A DNA stretch of 64,000 nt from VXLM01 sp034421575 (GTDB lineage: Bacteria; Chloroflexota; Dehalococcoidia; Lucifugimonadales; VXLM01). Where the stretch lies: contig DAOUKG010000006.1 in NCBI GenBank assembly GCA_034421575.1, positions 1-64,000 of the forward strand, written 5' to 3'. A model generated the notes under the pieces. That model did not search any database and was not told the origin of the DNA. It saw only the letters and a program-made list of their open reading frames with translations. Below, one piece after another: positions 24,934 to 32,718 of the stretch. The position numbers and the translations under genes were made by a program. Numbering within the stretch: the first letter of the stretch is position 1; each line of letters opens with the position of its first letter.

Positions 24934-24957
24934 AGGGGCGGGCGCGAGTCCGCCCCT
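24934..24957 (+). terminator. Hairpin AGGGGCGG / CCGCCCCT
   Basis: An exact 8-bp inverted repeat (24934-24941 and 24950-24957) with an 8-base loop lies 49 bases after the third DapA-like gene and just before RidA. The T-run is weak, so termination may be partial. Confidence 0.4.
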
Positions 24958-24980
24958 TGAGCTTTAGGGGGAGAATCGAC

Positions 24981-25397
24981 ATGGGAAAGGGACGGCTTAC
25001 GGCCAATCCTCCGAATGTGCCGCCGCCGGTGGGAATGTACTCCCATATTGCACGGGTTGACGCCAAGGAACTGCTGTTTCTCGCCGGTCAGGTAGCAGTT
25101 GACGACAACGGCGAGGTGCTCGCCAAGGGCAACGCGGGCGCTCAGACGCGAATCGCCTATGAGCGTGTGGGGGCGATACTCGCTGACGCCGGGGCGACGT
25201 ACCAGGACATCGTGCAGGTGCGTACCTACCTTGTCGGGATGGAGAACAAGCAGTCCTATCTCGATGAGCGAGAGAAGCTATTTGGAGAGATTTACGCCGA
25301 CGGGGTATTTCCCCCGAACACGTTTGTGTTTGTCGAGGCGCTGTTCGAGCCGGACATGCTGGTGGAGATCGAGGTCATCGCCGCGATAGCGCAGTAG
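24981..25397 (+). CDS. RidA-family deaminase
   Basis: The 138-residue product is of the RidA/YjgF/UK114 family, which hydrolyses reactive enamine/imine intermediates. It shows the Y-S-H-N-terminal part NVPPPVGMYSHIARV, LLFLAGQVAVDDNGEVLAKGNAGAQTRIAYERVGAILADAGATYQDIVQVRTYLVGM (the catalytic Arg is in QVRTYL, about residue 82) and a final FVEALFEPDMLVEIEVIAAI. GGGGGAG lies before the ATG at 24981. Next to DapA-like lyases, which work through imines, it may remove by-products; this is inference. Confidence 0.88.
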   Translation: MGKGRLTANPPNVPPPVGMYSHIARVDAKELLFLAGQVAVDDNGEVLAKGNAGAQTRIAYERVGAILADAGATYQDIVQVRTYLVGMENKQSYLDEREKLFGEIYADGVFPPNTFVFVEALFEPDMLVEIEVIAAIAQ

Positions 25398-25423
25398 GCA
25401 GTGGTGTGCCGCCCTTCTTACTT

Positions 25424-25449
25424 CACCCTTCGACAGACTCAGGGTGAAC
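25424..25449. terminator. TTCGACAGACTCAGG repeat forming a hairpin between converging genes
   Basis: CACCCT and AGGGTG, extended to TTCACCCT/AGGGTGAA, are exact 8-bp inverted ends around the TCGACAGACTC core. This copy of the dispersed repeat sits between the converging RidA and thioredoxin reductase-like genes and could stop transcription from both sides. Confidence 0.5.
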
Positions 25450-25494
25450 GGGTAGTGCAGCGCTCAGGATGGACGTTATCGCAACGACCTTCGA

Positions 25495-26487
25495 CTACGC
25501 TGTAACGGCCTCTTCCTGCGGGAGTGCCGCGGCGTGCCACGGGCAGGCAGCAGGATGCTCCATGAGGTACTTGTAGGCGGCTGAGGCCGCTATGGCTCCT
25601 TGTGCGGCAGCAGTGATGGTCTGTTTGAGGTCGCCGGACGCGTTCGTGAGGTCTCCGGCGGCGAAGATACCCGGTATGTTGGTGCGCATGGCCGTGTCTA
25701 CGATCACCTCGTCCTCGTCGTTGAGGTTCATGCCGAGCTCCTTTGGGATGTCGGCGCGCGGGTCGGCGCCGATCTCGATGAAGATTCCGTCGACCGTCAG
25801 CTCATCGGAACCGTTGTACGGCCTGTCGATGCGGATGCCTTCAAGGTCGTCCGTTCCCTGCAGCTCCACGACGTTGGTTTCGAGCAACTGGGTGACGTTG
25901 GGCGTGCGATTCAACTCGTCGACGATGATGCGCTCCGGACGGAAGAACTCTGAGCCTCGGTATATGAGGTAGACCTGCGTAGCGTACTTGGCGAGGAGGA
26001 CTGCGCCCTCGGCGGCTGCGTTTCCGCCGCCGACCACAGCGACGACGTTGTCCTTGTGCAGGGGAGCATCGCATACGGAGCAGAACGAGACGCCTTTTCC
26101 GGTCCACTCCTCTTCGTTGGGAAGACCAAGTTTGCGGCGTTCACGGCCAATCGCGAGGATGACGGTCTGGGCCTGATAGGTGCCGCTGTACTCGGTCTCG
26201 ACCTCGTAGCAGTCCTCGACGCCGACGACCTTGGTCACCTTGTCGTCTACGATGGGCACGTCGTATTTCACGACCTGGTCTCTGAAGTGCATCATGAGAT
26301 CGAAGCCATCGATGTCGACGTATCCGGGGTAGTTCTCGATGGAGCCCCCGATGGCGGTCTCGCCTCCGAACGTCTCGCCAATGACGACGGGCTTGGTCTG
26401 GTACCTAGCAGCATAAAGGGCCGCGGCGAACCCAGCGGCTCCCTGTCCCGCGATCACGATGTCATACTGGCCTTGAGTTGTCGTCAA
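25495..26487 (-). CDS. Thioredoxin reductase-like flavoprotein
   Basis: The 330-residue product has an FAD-binding IAGQGAAGFAAALYAAR (12-28), the redox pair Cys136-x-x-Cys139 (FCSVCDAPL), an NAD(P)-binding VVGGGNAAAEGAVLLA and the C-terminal FAD motif GIFAAGDLTN. The order matches thioredoxin reductase (TrxB) or ferredoxin-type members. The start is a TTG at 26487, supported by GGAGG eight bases upstream. The Cys-rich tail AACPWHAAALPQ is unusual. No thioredoxin gene is in the window. Confidence 0.88.
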   Translation of the reverse strand: MTTTQGQYDIVIAGQGAAGFAAALYAARYQTKPVVIGETFGGETAIGGSIENYPGYVDIDGFDLMMHFRDQVVKYDVPIVDDKVTKVVGVEDCYEVETEYSGTYQAQTVILAIGRERRKLGLPNEEEWTGKGVSFCSVCDAPLHKDNVVAVVGGGNAAAEGAVLLAKYATQVYLIYRGSEFFRPERIIVDELNRTPNVTQLLETNVVELQGTDDLEGIRIDRPYNGSDELTVDGIFIEIGADPRADIPKELGMNLNDEDEVIVDTAMRTNIPGIFAAGDLTNASGDLKQTITAAAQGAIAASAAYKYLMEHPAACPWHAAALPQEEAVTA

Positions 26488-26615
26488 TTCAGTGCCTCCG
26501 GTGGGAGTGGTGCTATGTGTCTATGTTACCGGAAGAGTGTGGGCGGGTGCATCAAAGCAGGTACTCAGAGGAACCGGTCTTTGGGCATGGAGTTGCAGGG
26601 AGCCTACACCGTACA
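26488..26615. other. Spacer between the reductase and the DUF5615 gene
   Basis: Both flanking genes read leftward. Nothing beyond the ribosome site of the reductase at 26496-26500 is recognised. Confidence 0.3.
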
Positions 26616-26948
26616 TTATGACAATGCCAAGAAAGTGCTCTGTTCGTCCTGGGAGAAGTCGAGCAAATCAGGATGGCGGATTCTCAAGATCGATTCTATC
26701 TCGGAGGTTGAGCAGTTTCCCCGCCTAATCCAAATGACTTTCGGTGGGTGTCCATGGGTAAAACTCAACTGCCTGAAATCGGAGTCTTTGGAGACGATTA
26801 TCAAATCGTTATCTTTGGCGTAGTCCCAGATTGTGTCGTCATCTGCGGCTTCAAGTCCGACGGCCCTCACGTGGAGAGACTCAGGATAGATATCCCGTAG
26901 ATTATCGTCGAGGCGCGGAGAGAGGTTCTGGTCGAACAGCAACCTCAT
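26616..26948 (-). CDS. DUF5615 PIN-like protein (putative toxin)
   Basis: The 110-residue product begins MRLLFDQNLSPRLDDNL, the hallmark of DUF5615/Mut7-C-like PIN-fold proteins. It also has HVRAVGLEAADDDTIWDYAKDNDLIIVSKDSDF (about 27-59), with the Asp residues that would bind metal, and VIWIRRGN. Such proteins are paired with DUF433 genes and are predicted ribonuclease toxins. The start overlaps the DUF433 stop by four bases (ATGA). Toxicity has not been shown here. Confidence 0.85.
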   Translation of the reverse strand: MRLLFDQNLSPRLDDNLRDIYPESLHVRAVGLEAADDDTIWDYAKDNDLIIVSKDSDFRQLSFTHGHPPKVIWIRRGNCSTSEIESILRIRHPDLLDFSQDEQSTFLALS

Positions 26949-27178
26949 GTGGGTGGAAGGGACGTTAGTCGGCGCTCCCTATCGGCGGCGAACATCAGGC
27001 ATGCGCGGATATCCTCTCGCGTCAGGTCGGGGAAGTCGGCCAGAATTTCGTCTTCAGACATGCCTGAGGCGAGGTATTCGAGGACGTCGTAGACGGTGAT
27101 GCGCAGGCCGCGGATGCAGGGTTTGCCCGCCCGTTTACCCGGCTCGATGGTGATGATCTCGGTGTAGTCTAGAGTCAT
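26945..27178 (-). CDS. DUF433 protein (putative antitoxin)
   Basis: The 77-residue product has the DUF433 pattern EPGKRAGKPCIRGLRITVYDVLEYLASGMSEDEILADFPDLTREDIRACLMFAADRE, a small winged-helix-like domain. It precedes and overlaps the DUF5615 gene, the usual antitoxin-toxin order. I use the ATG at 27178; an upstream start at 27208 would add ten residues with no family match. Confidence 0.85.
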   Translation of the reverse strand: MTLDYTEIITIEPGKRAGKPCIRGLRITVYDVLEYLASGMSEDEILADFPDLTREDIRACLMFAADRERRLTSLPPT

Positions 27179-27287
27179 TATGGGAGTCCTGGAACGTGGC
27201 GTTATCATATCACGCTTTGTGTGAAGCAGACTAAGTTTGCCATAACCGAACGGTAAGGCAGACCAGTGGAAGGAGAGCTTCTCGTGC

Positions 27288-28037
27288 CTAATGGAATATG
27301 CGCCCCGAATCTATGACGAGAGTCTGGCCGGTGGTGGTGTCGGAGCGGCAAAACTCGACGACCTGCCGGGCGATGTCGTCCTTGTCGGCGGCCTTTTGCA
27401 GGACAGCGCCGGCGACGGCGGTCTTCCGGTGCTCAGGGGTGAGGTTCGACGACATGAGGGTGCCTTCGAGGTATCCGGGCGCGACGCAGTTGACGAGAAT
27501 GTCGGGGGCTAGACCGCGAGCCATGCACTTGGTGAGGTGGTTGAGTCCGGCCTTGGAGACGGCGTATGCGATGGAGGAGCCGTTTGGGCCGAGACCGGCT
27601 ACGGAGGAGATGTTGACGATTCTGCCTCCGCCGGATGCGCGCATCGGCTCAACGATCTCTTTGATAGTCCGCATGGGGCCGGAGAGGTTGATGTCGATGA
27701 TCTTGTCCCAAAGTTCGTAGGTTAGACCCTCGATGTCAGTGAAATCGACGGCCTTGTTGAACGCGCCATCATTCACGAGGATATGGACGCCACCGAACTC
27801 GTTGACCGTGGTGGCGATAGCCGACCTGATCTGGGCAAGATCGGTAACGTCGCAGGCGACAGGGACCGCGCGGACGCCTTTGGCACACATCTCTTCGGCA
27901 ACTTCGGCGGCATTGTCGGGGTTCTTTGCGTATCCAACGGCGAGGTTGACTCCGGCGTCGGCGAGGGCGATGCAAATGCGTCCCCCCAGTACGCCGCTGC
28001 CGCCGGTTACTAGGGCTGTCTTACCTTGTAGGTCCAT
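27288..28037 (-). CDS. Short-chain dehydrogenase/reductase
   Basis: The 249-residue product is a classical SDR. It has the cofactor motif TGGSGVLGGR (11-20), Ser144/145 (NISSVAG), Tyr158 and Lys162 (YAVSK). The structural NNAG motif is NDGAF (89-93). Its length is normal. It resembles 3-oxoacyl-ACP reductase (FabG)-like enzymes, whose substrate cannot be read from sequence. A perfect TATAAT (28087-28082 on the minus strand) lies upstream. Confidence 0.88.
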   Translation of the reverse strand: MDLQGKTALVTGGSGVLGGRICIALADAGVNLAVGYAKNPDNAAEVAEEMCAKGVRAVPVACDVTDLAQIRSAIATTVNEFGGVHILVNDGAFNKAVDFTDIEGLTYELWDKIIDINLSGPMRTIKEIVEPMRASGGGRIVNISSVAGLGPNGSSIAYAVSKAGLNHLTKCMARGLAPDILVNCVAPGYLEGTLMSSNLTPEHRKTAVAGAVLQKAADKDDIARQVVEFCRSDTTTGQTLVIDSGRIFH

Positions 28038-28175
28038 TCACTGTAGTCCTTTGGTAGCTAAGTTGCTTGCGTCTGGGCGAGATTATATCATGCAGCGACC
28101 GCTGCACTGACTTGGTGGAGGGGTGGGTGATGACGACGCAGTGGGCTAATTCCCAATGGCTTGGCGAACCGTCGC
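28038..28175. other. Divergent promoter region
   Basis: The spacer between the SDR and the transporter has a perfect -10 TATAAT on the minus strand (28087-28082); its -35 is not clear. On the plus strand no promoter or ribosome site stands out. Confidence 0.35.
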
Positions 28176-29957
28176 ATGAGTGACCAGGTCGTATTTCTCG
28201 TAATCCTTGCCCTGACCCTGGGTCTGTTCATCCAAGGCCGCATTCACTACGACATCGTAGCGCTGCTTGCCCTGTTGACGCTGACGGTAGTCGGGATCAT
28301 TCCCGGTACGGAGGCATTCTCGGGGCTAGGCCATCCTGCTGTCGTTACTGTAGGAGCGGTGCTGGTCGTAAGCCGGGGGATTCAACGGTCGGGGGCGCTG
28401 ACGGTGCTCGTTCGACTGTTGGCGAGAACCGGCAAGAACGCCGTTGCACAGGTTGGTTCTCTGACGGCGCTTTCAGCAATGCTGTCGATGGTCATCAACA
28501 ATGTAGCCGCGCTGTCCTTGATGATGCCCGTTTCGATTCAGCTTGCTAGGTGGGCCCGTAGATCGCCCTCGATCGTTCTTATGCCGTTGGCGTTCGCTTC
28601 CCTGCTGGGGGGAATGGTGACCCTTATCGGCACACCGACGAACATCATTGTCGCGACGTTTCGCGCGGAGGCCGGCGGGGCATCGTTCCAAATGTTCGAC
28701 TTTGCTCCGGTGGGACTGGGCGTCGTGGTCAGCGGGGTGGTCTTCCTTGCATTGGTAGGCTGGCGGTTGGTTCCACAGCGTCAGGGTGCAAAGATTGGGG
28801 TCGGTGGCTTTGAAGTGGAGCAGCATACGTATGAATTGGAAGTGCCTCAGAAGCTTGCAGGCCAACGCATCGAGGATGTTCTTGGGGATATGGGCGAGGA
28901 CATCCACGTCATAGGACTTGTGCGCTACGAAAAACGCTATTCCGCGCCTTCGCATACGGAGATATTGGACGCAAAGGACATTCTGATCGTTGAGGCGGAA
29001 CCGGTCGATCTGGATGAGCTAATGGAATCGACCGGACTGGAACCCGTGGAGGGACGGGACGTTCATGAAGACATGGTGAGTCTTCTCCGAGCGCGGGGAG
29101 TGAAGGTGGTGGAGGCCGTGGTGATGGCGGACTCTCTTGCGGAGCATCGCACGGCTCGGACGCTGGGCCTGCATACGAGGTTCGACGTCAGTTTGCTGGG
29201 CGTGAACCGGCAGGGGGTGCGTGTTCCGGGTTCGTCAGGGAATATACGTCTTCTCGCCGGGGATATCCTGCTTCTTCATGGGAGCCAGTCCTCAGTAGGC
29301 GAGGCCCTGGAGGCGCTTGGCTGCATCGCGATTTCCGAGCGGGTGATGGGTGTTCGCCCGTGGTGGCAGGCGCTGTCGGCATTTGGGGTTCTTGCCGTCG
29401 CAATCGCACTTGTCACGACTGGCTTGGTGACACTCCAGATCGCCTTCGTCGGGGCGGCCATAGGAATGGTCATCTTTGGACTGCTGAGCCTTCGGGAGGC
29501 TTATCAGAGCGTTGAGTGGCCGGTGCTCATTCTGCTGGCTGCGATGATTCCCATTGGGAGGGCGTTCGAGACGACGGGTGGGGCGGAGCTCGTATCGGAT
29601 GGATTGACGAGCCTGACTGATGGGGTGTCTCCGTTGCTGGTCCTGGCGACGCTCATCGTGGTCACGTCGCTGCTGTCGGACGTAATCAGCAATGCGGCTG
29701 CGGCAATCCTGACTGCGCCGATTGCAGTGACTGTTGCTGCTGAACTTGGCGCGTCATCCGACCCGTTCCTGATGGGGGTTGCCGTCGGAGCTTCCGCAGC
29801 GTTCCTCACTCCAATAGGGCATCAGTCGAACACGATGGTGCTCGGACCCGGCGGGTATCGCTTTGGTGATTACTGGCGGCTGGGGCTTCCCTTGAAGATC
29901 GTGGTCGTAGGGGTATCCGTTCCGCTGATCTCTCTAGTCTGGCCGCTTGGGGTGTGA
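28176..29957 (+). CDS. SLC13/DASS-type transporter with two TrkA-C domains
   Basis: The 593-residue product has an N-terminal set of about five helices, including the conserved SMVINNVAALSLMMPVS (about 107-123) and LLGGMVTLIGTPTNIIV (about 145-161). Two RCK/TrkA-C domains follow at about 215-300 and 305-385, then C-terminal helices with SNAAAAILTAPIAV and AAFLTPIGHQSNTMV. The two SNT-like motifs are the substrate and sodium sites of the DASS/SLC13 family, which carries sulphate, dicarboxylates or similar anions. The ATG at 28176 is preferred to a TTG at 28161; neither has a clear ribosome site. Confidence 0.88.
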   Translation: MSDQVVFLVILALTLGLFIQGRIHYDIVALLALLTLTVVGIIPGTEAFSGLGHPAVVTVGAVLVVSRGIQRSGALTVLVRLLARTGKNAVAQVGSLTALSAMLSMVINNVAALSLMMPVSIQLARWARRSPSIVLMPLAFASLLGGMVTLIGTPTNIIVATFRAEAGGASFQMFDFAPVGLGVVVSGVVFLALVGWRLVPQRQGAKIGVGGFEVEQHTYELEVPQKLAGQRIEDVLGDMGEDIHVIGLVRYEKRYSAPSHTEILDAKDILIVEAEPVDLDELMESTGLEPVEGRDVHEDMVSLLRARGVKVVEAVVMADSLAEHRTARTLGLHTRFDVSLLGVNRQGVRVPGSSGNIRLLAGDILLLHGSQSSVGEALEALGCIAISERVMGVRPWWQALSAFGVLAVAIALVTTGLVTLQIAFVGAAIGMVIFGLLSLREAYQSVEWPVLILLAAMIPIGRAFETTGGAELVSDGLTSLTDGVSPLLVLATLIVVTSLLSDVISNAAAAILTAPIAVTVAAELGASSDPFLMGVAVGASAAFLTPIGHQSNTMVLGPGGYRFGDYWRLGLPLKIVVVGVSVPLISLVWPLGV

Positions 29958-29973
29958 AGACTACTCGTGGGGA

Positions 29974-30339
29974 TTATTCCAGGGCTTCAGCCAAGGCCTG
30001 CTGTATCTTAGCGGAGCCGCTGATTGGGGGGAGCAGCTCGCCGTCTATCTCAATGATGGGACGGCGAATGAGGCGGGGTTCCTTGAGCATCAGGGCTACC
30101 AGTTCGTCCTCAGAAGTCGTGTCGCGGTCGATGCCCAGTTTTCGACGAGACGGGCTGTTCCACGAGAAGTAGTCGGACGGGGGCCGATCACCGAGCAGTT
30201 CTCTTAGCTCATGCTCGGAGAATGGATCGGAGAAGAAATCGCGCGACTCGACCTCTGCGTCAGTTCGTGAAAGCCACGCTTTCACCTTGCTGCAGTCGCT
30301 TCAGCGACGGTAATGGAAGTAGCGAACGGACTTTGGCAT
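29974..30339 (-). CDS. ArsC/Spx-fold protein with in-frame TGA: probable selenoprotein
   Basis: From an ATG at 30339 the frame runs MPKSVRYFHYRR, TGA (30303-30301), SDCSKVKAWLSRTDAEVE, and then stays open for a total of 121 residues. Aligned by eye to E. coli ArsC (ITIYHNPAC) and to Spx (CTSCRK), the TGA falls exactly on the catalytic N-terminal Cys, giving Sec13-x-x-Cys16. Downstream family sequence is intact (SRDFFSDPFSEHELRELL; LMLKEPRLIRRPII with the ArsC arginines). A hairpin GTGAAAGC/GCTTTCAC starts 15 bases after the TGA. It lies ten bases after the MoaD-like stop codon. Nonsense mutation of TGC is the alternative. A GTG at 30285 would give only the 103-residue tail without the active site. 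Confidence 0.7.
30267..30285 (-). promoter_or_regulatory. SECIS-like hairpin after the in-frame TGA
   Basis: Read on the minus strand, GTGAAAGC and GCTTTCAC form an exact 8-bp stem around GTG. With a 7-bp stem the loop is CGTGG, with G at the second position. The loop starts about 22 bases after the TGA. The published bacterial SECIS rules ask for a G in the first two loop positions at 16-37 bases from the UGA, so this fits. Folding within the full mRNA was not computed. Confidence 0.6.
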
Positions 30340-30349
30340 CGGTGTAATC

Positions 30350-30628
30350 TCAGCAACCGCCCGCGACTGCGGGGACGACGCTGACCTCATCGCCGTCGGT
30401 TGTGGCCGTCTCAAGACCCTGCAGGAAGCGCACGTCCTCGCCGTTGACGTAGACATTCACGAAGTTGCGCAACTGCCCCTGGTCGTCGCAGATACGTTCG
30501 CGGATACCAGGGTATTGTTCGTTCATTGCGTCGATGACGCCGCCCAAGCTGTCGCCGTCCACGTCGACCTTGTCCAGTCCGTTCGTCAGGCGACGGAGGG
30601 GCGTTGGTATCCTCACCACGATGCTCAT
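30350..30628 (-). CDS. MoaD/ThiS-family sulphur-carrier-like protein
   Basis: The 92-residue product has the beta-grasp fold pattern of MoaD/ThiS/CysO: IVVRIPTPLRRLT, then LGGVIDAMNEQYPGIRERI, NFVNVYVNGEDVRFLQGLETATTDGDEVSVVPAVAGGC. Carrier proteins of this family end in Gly-Gly, which becomes a thiocarboxylate. Here one Cys follows the Gly-Gly. GGAGGATTACCG precedes the ATG. The gene is between threonine synthase and the probable selenoprotein, so cysteine or other sulphur assembly is possible. Confidence 0.82.
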   Translation of the reverse strand: MSIVVRIPTPLRRLTNGLDKVDVDGDSLGGVIDAMNEQYPGIRERICDDQGQLRNFVNVYVNGEDVRFLQGLETATTDGDEVSVVPAVAGGC

Positions 30629-30798
30629 CGGTAATCCTCCGATTTCGGTAGATGTCTACTTATAGGGTAAATCGCAAGGCGTAAATGGTAAAGGCCGATC
30701 CAGTCACGACTTTGAAGTCTGTCGAGTAGTGCAGATGGACATAGTCATGGACTTTACCCTCACCCTAGCCCTCTCCCACGACGGGAGAGGGAATCTCC
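30629..30798. repeat. Spacer with GGGAGAGG-type repeat
   Basis: At 30755-30795, CCCTCACCCTAGCCCTCTCC with CGGGAGAGGG makes a hairpin downstream of threonine synthase. A TATAAG box on the minus strand (30664-30659) may be the -10 for the MoaD-like gene. Confidence 0.55.
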
Positions 30799-32028
30799 CT
30801 ATGCGGCCGCCGCGGCGAGAGAGTCGACGATGGACTCGTAGGTCGCATCCGTGTAGATTGGGTTGACCACGCCCTCAACCACCTCAGGCGTCTTGAGGCC
30901 GTTTCCGGTAACGAATGCCACGGTCACCTCGTCACCCTTGATTTTGCCCTGTTTCACGAGTCGCTTGAGGGAAGAAATCACGACGCCGCCCGCAGTTTCA
31001 GTGAAGAGTCCTTCGGTCTCGGCAAGGAGTTTTATACCCTCCGCCACCTCTTCTTCGAGACAGGCAACGGCGGAGCCCTTGGTCTCCTCGAGGACCTCCA
31101 GAGAGAAGATGCCGGCGGCGGGATTGCCAATGGCAAGTGACTTGGCGATGGTGTCAGGGACTACTGGCTGAACGGTTGATGATCCGTTCTCGAATGCCGT
31201 CACAATAGGGGAGCATCCTTCGGCCTGGGCCAAGTGCATCTGCGTACGGACGTTATCGATAAGGCCAACGTCCTGCATTTCCTGGAGACCCTTCCAGATC
31301 TTGGTATGAAGCTCGCCTGATGCGGCAGGGACGACACAGTGCTGGGGCGGCTTCCAGCCAAGCTGCTCAGCGACCTCGTAGCCGAGAGTCTTGCTGCCTT
31401 CGGCGTAGAAGGGCCGCATGTTGATGTTTACCACAGCCCAGTGATGGTTGTCGGCGAGCTCGCTGCCGAGGCGGTTCACCTGGTCATACGTGCCGTCGAT
31501 GGCGACGAGCGTCGCGCCATAGACGGCCGCGCCGACGATCTTGCTGCGCTCAAGATTGGCAGGGAAGAAGACTTTCGTGTCCAGGCCGGCCTTGGCGCCA
31601 TGTGCCGCTACGGAACCCATGAGATTGCCTGTGGATACGCAGGCGAAGGTCTCGAACTCGAATTCCAACGCCTTGCTGGCCGTGACGCCGACCGGGCGGT
31701 CCTTGAACGAGTAGGTGGGGTTCACGGCGTCGTTCTTGATGTAGAGGTTCTCGAGACCCAACATGCGGCCAAGGTTCTCGGCCTTGATGAGCGGTGTGAA
31801 GCCGGTGCCCATGTCGAGAGCGGCATCGGCTCCTACGGGGAGGAAATCATGGTACCGCCACATGGACGGAGGGCCGTTCTCGATTCGCTCGCGTGTGACG
31901 TGGCGGGCCATCGCGTCGTAGTCGTAGCTGATCTCAAGCGGTCCGAAACAGAATTCGCACACGTTGAGAGGCTGGATGGGGTACTCTTCCCTGCATCCAC
32001 GACAGGCAAGCGACTTTGCGAACGTCAC
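30799..32028 (-). CDS. thrC: Threonine synthase
   Basis: The 409-residue PLP enzyme converts O-phosphohomoserine to threonine. An N-terminal zinc ribbon has Cys9, Cys12, Cys24 and Cys27. Lys109 (TYSFKDRP) forms the PLP aldimine. ACVSTGNLMGSVAAHGAKAGL (about 128-148) binds the PLP phosphate and PAASGELHTKIWKG and TGNGLKTPEV follow later. The start is a GTG at 32028 with GGAGGAATCG upstream. TTGACA (32127-32122) and TACCAT (32103-32098) on the minus strand are 18 bases apart, a likely promoter. An alternative role, making cysteine from O-phosphoserine with the neighbouring MoaD-like carrier, is possible but not favoured. Confidence 0.85.
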   Translation of the reverse strand: MTFAKSLACRGCREEYPIQPLNVCEFCFGPLEISYDYDAMARHVTRERIENGPPSMWRYHDFLPVGADAALDMGTGFTPLIKAENLGRMLGLENLYIKNDAVNPTYSFKDRPVGVTASKALEFEFETFACVSTGNLMGSVAAHGAKAGLDTKVFFPANLERSKIVGAAVYGATLVAIDGTYDQVNRLGSELADNHHWAVVNINMRPFYAEGSKTLGYEVAEQLGWKPPQHCVVPAASGELHTKIWKGLQEMQDVGLIDNVRTQMHLAQAEGCSPIVTAFENGSSTVQPVVPDTIAKSLAIGNPAAGIFSLEVLEETKGSAVACLEEEVAEGIKLLAETEGLFTETAGGVVISSLKRLVKQGKIKGDEVTVAFVTGNGLKTPEVVEGVVNPIYTDATYESIVDSLAAAAA

Positions 32029-32097
32029 ACCGATTCCTCCGGGGATAATACTGAACGCTACGGCTATGGCCCGCAGCAGGCGGGATTAGTGGGGAAA

Positions 32098-32127
32098 ATG
32101 GTAGCAACAGGGCTTCGCGAGTGTCAA
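32098..32127 (-). promoter_or_regulatory. Likely sigma-70 promoter of threonine synthase
   Basis: Perfect -35 TTGACA (32127-32122) and -10 TACCAT (32103-32098), 18 bases apart, about 70 bases upstream of the GTG start. Confidence 0.55.
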
Positions 32128-32157
32128 GGAAACGACACCCTCATAGAGTACCTTGTT

Positions 32158-32718
32158 CTACGCGTCGAACACGTCGCCGACCGTACAGGTAAAACCGGGC
32201 AGCGTGTCCAAACCGTCAAGTGTGTCATTCTCCGTGAGCGTCGACACTGCGCGGCCTGCCCGAAACACGTCTATGGATCGTGTGTCAGGATTTACAACCC
32301 AGACTAAGCTAACTCCGTAGCTCAGCCACATGAGCGCCTTGTCGTTGACCTCTCGCAAGCTATCACTTGGAGACGCAACCTCCACGACCAGGTCGGGGAC
32401 GACCTCGGCGTAGCCTGTGATCCGCACGCCCGACGGTATCTTCTCCGCCGAGAAGTACGCTATGTCCGGCTCCCGCACAGTATCAGGGTTACGCTCCAGC
32501 CACACGCCCGCGTCCGATGCCGTCAACTCGCCTAGCTTCTGGGACTTGACGTAAGTCCCCAGAAGAACCGTCAAATTCACTACGATCTTTCCGTGTTCAT
32601 GTCCGACGGGCATAGTCTGGCAAAGCTCTCCCCGAATCAACTCGCCGCGAACTCCCTCGCTGTACAGGCGGAGCAGGTCGGCGGCGGTCAGCCGCTTCGT
32701 ATCGGTGTGCGTAGTCAT
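32158..32718 (-). CDS. Uma2-family (DUF820) putative endonuclease
   Basis: The 186-residue product has the Uma2 pattern. It shows RGELIRGELCQTMPVGHEHGKIVVNL (about 24-49), REPDIAYFS (about 82-90) and VPDLVVEVASPSDSLREVNDKALMWLSYGVSLVWVVNP (about 107-144), where the Asp, Glu-x-Val and Lys fit a PD-(D/E)XK active site. Uma2 genes are abundant in cyanobacteria and Chloroflexota; their role is unknown. It is alone between threonine synthase and a nitrilase. Confidence 0.85.
   Translation of the reverse strand: MTTHTDTKRLTAADLLRLYSEGVRGELIRGELCQTMPVGHEHGKIVVNLTVLLGTYVKSQKLGELTASDAGVWLERNPDTVREPDIAYFSAEKIPSGVRITGYAEVVPDLVVEVASPSDSLREVNDKALMWLSYGVSLVWVVNPDTRSIDVFRAGRAVSTLTENDTLDGLDTLPGFTCTVGDVFDA

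Noticed and set aside
29974..30285. A 103-residue version of the ArsC-like gene starting at GTG 30285
   Set aside because: It lacks the first strand and the catalytic cysteine position and has no ribosome site. The longer reading with the TGA restores the whole fold.
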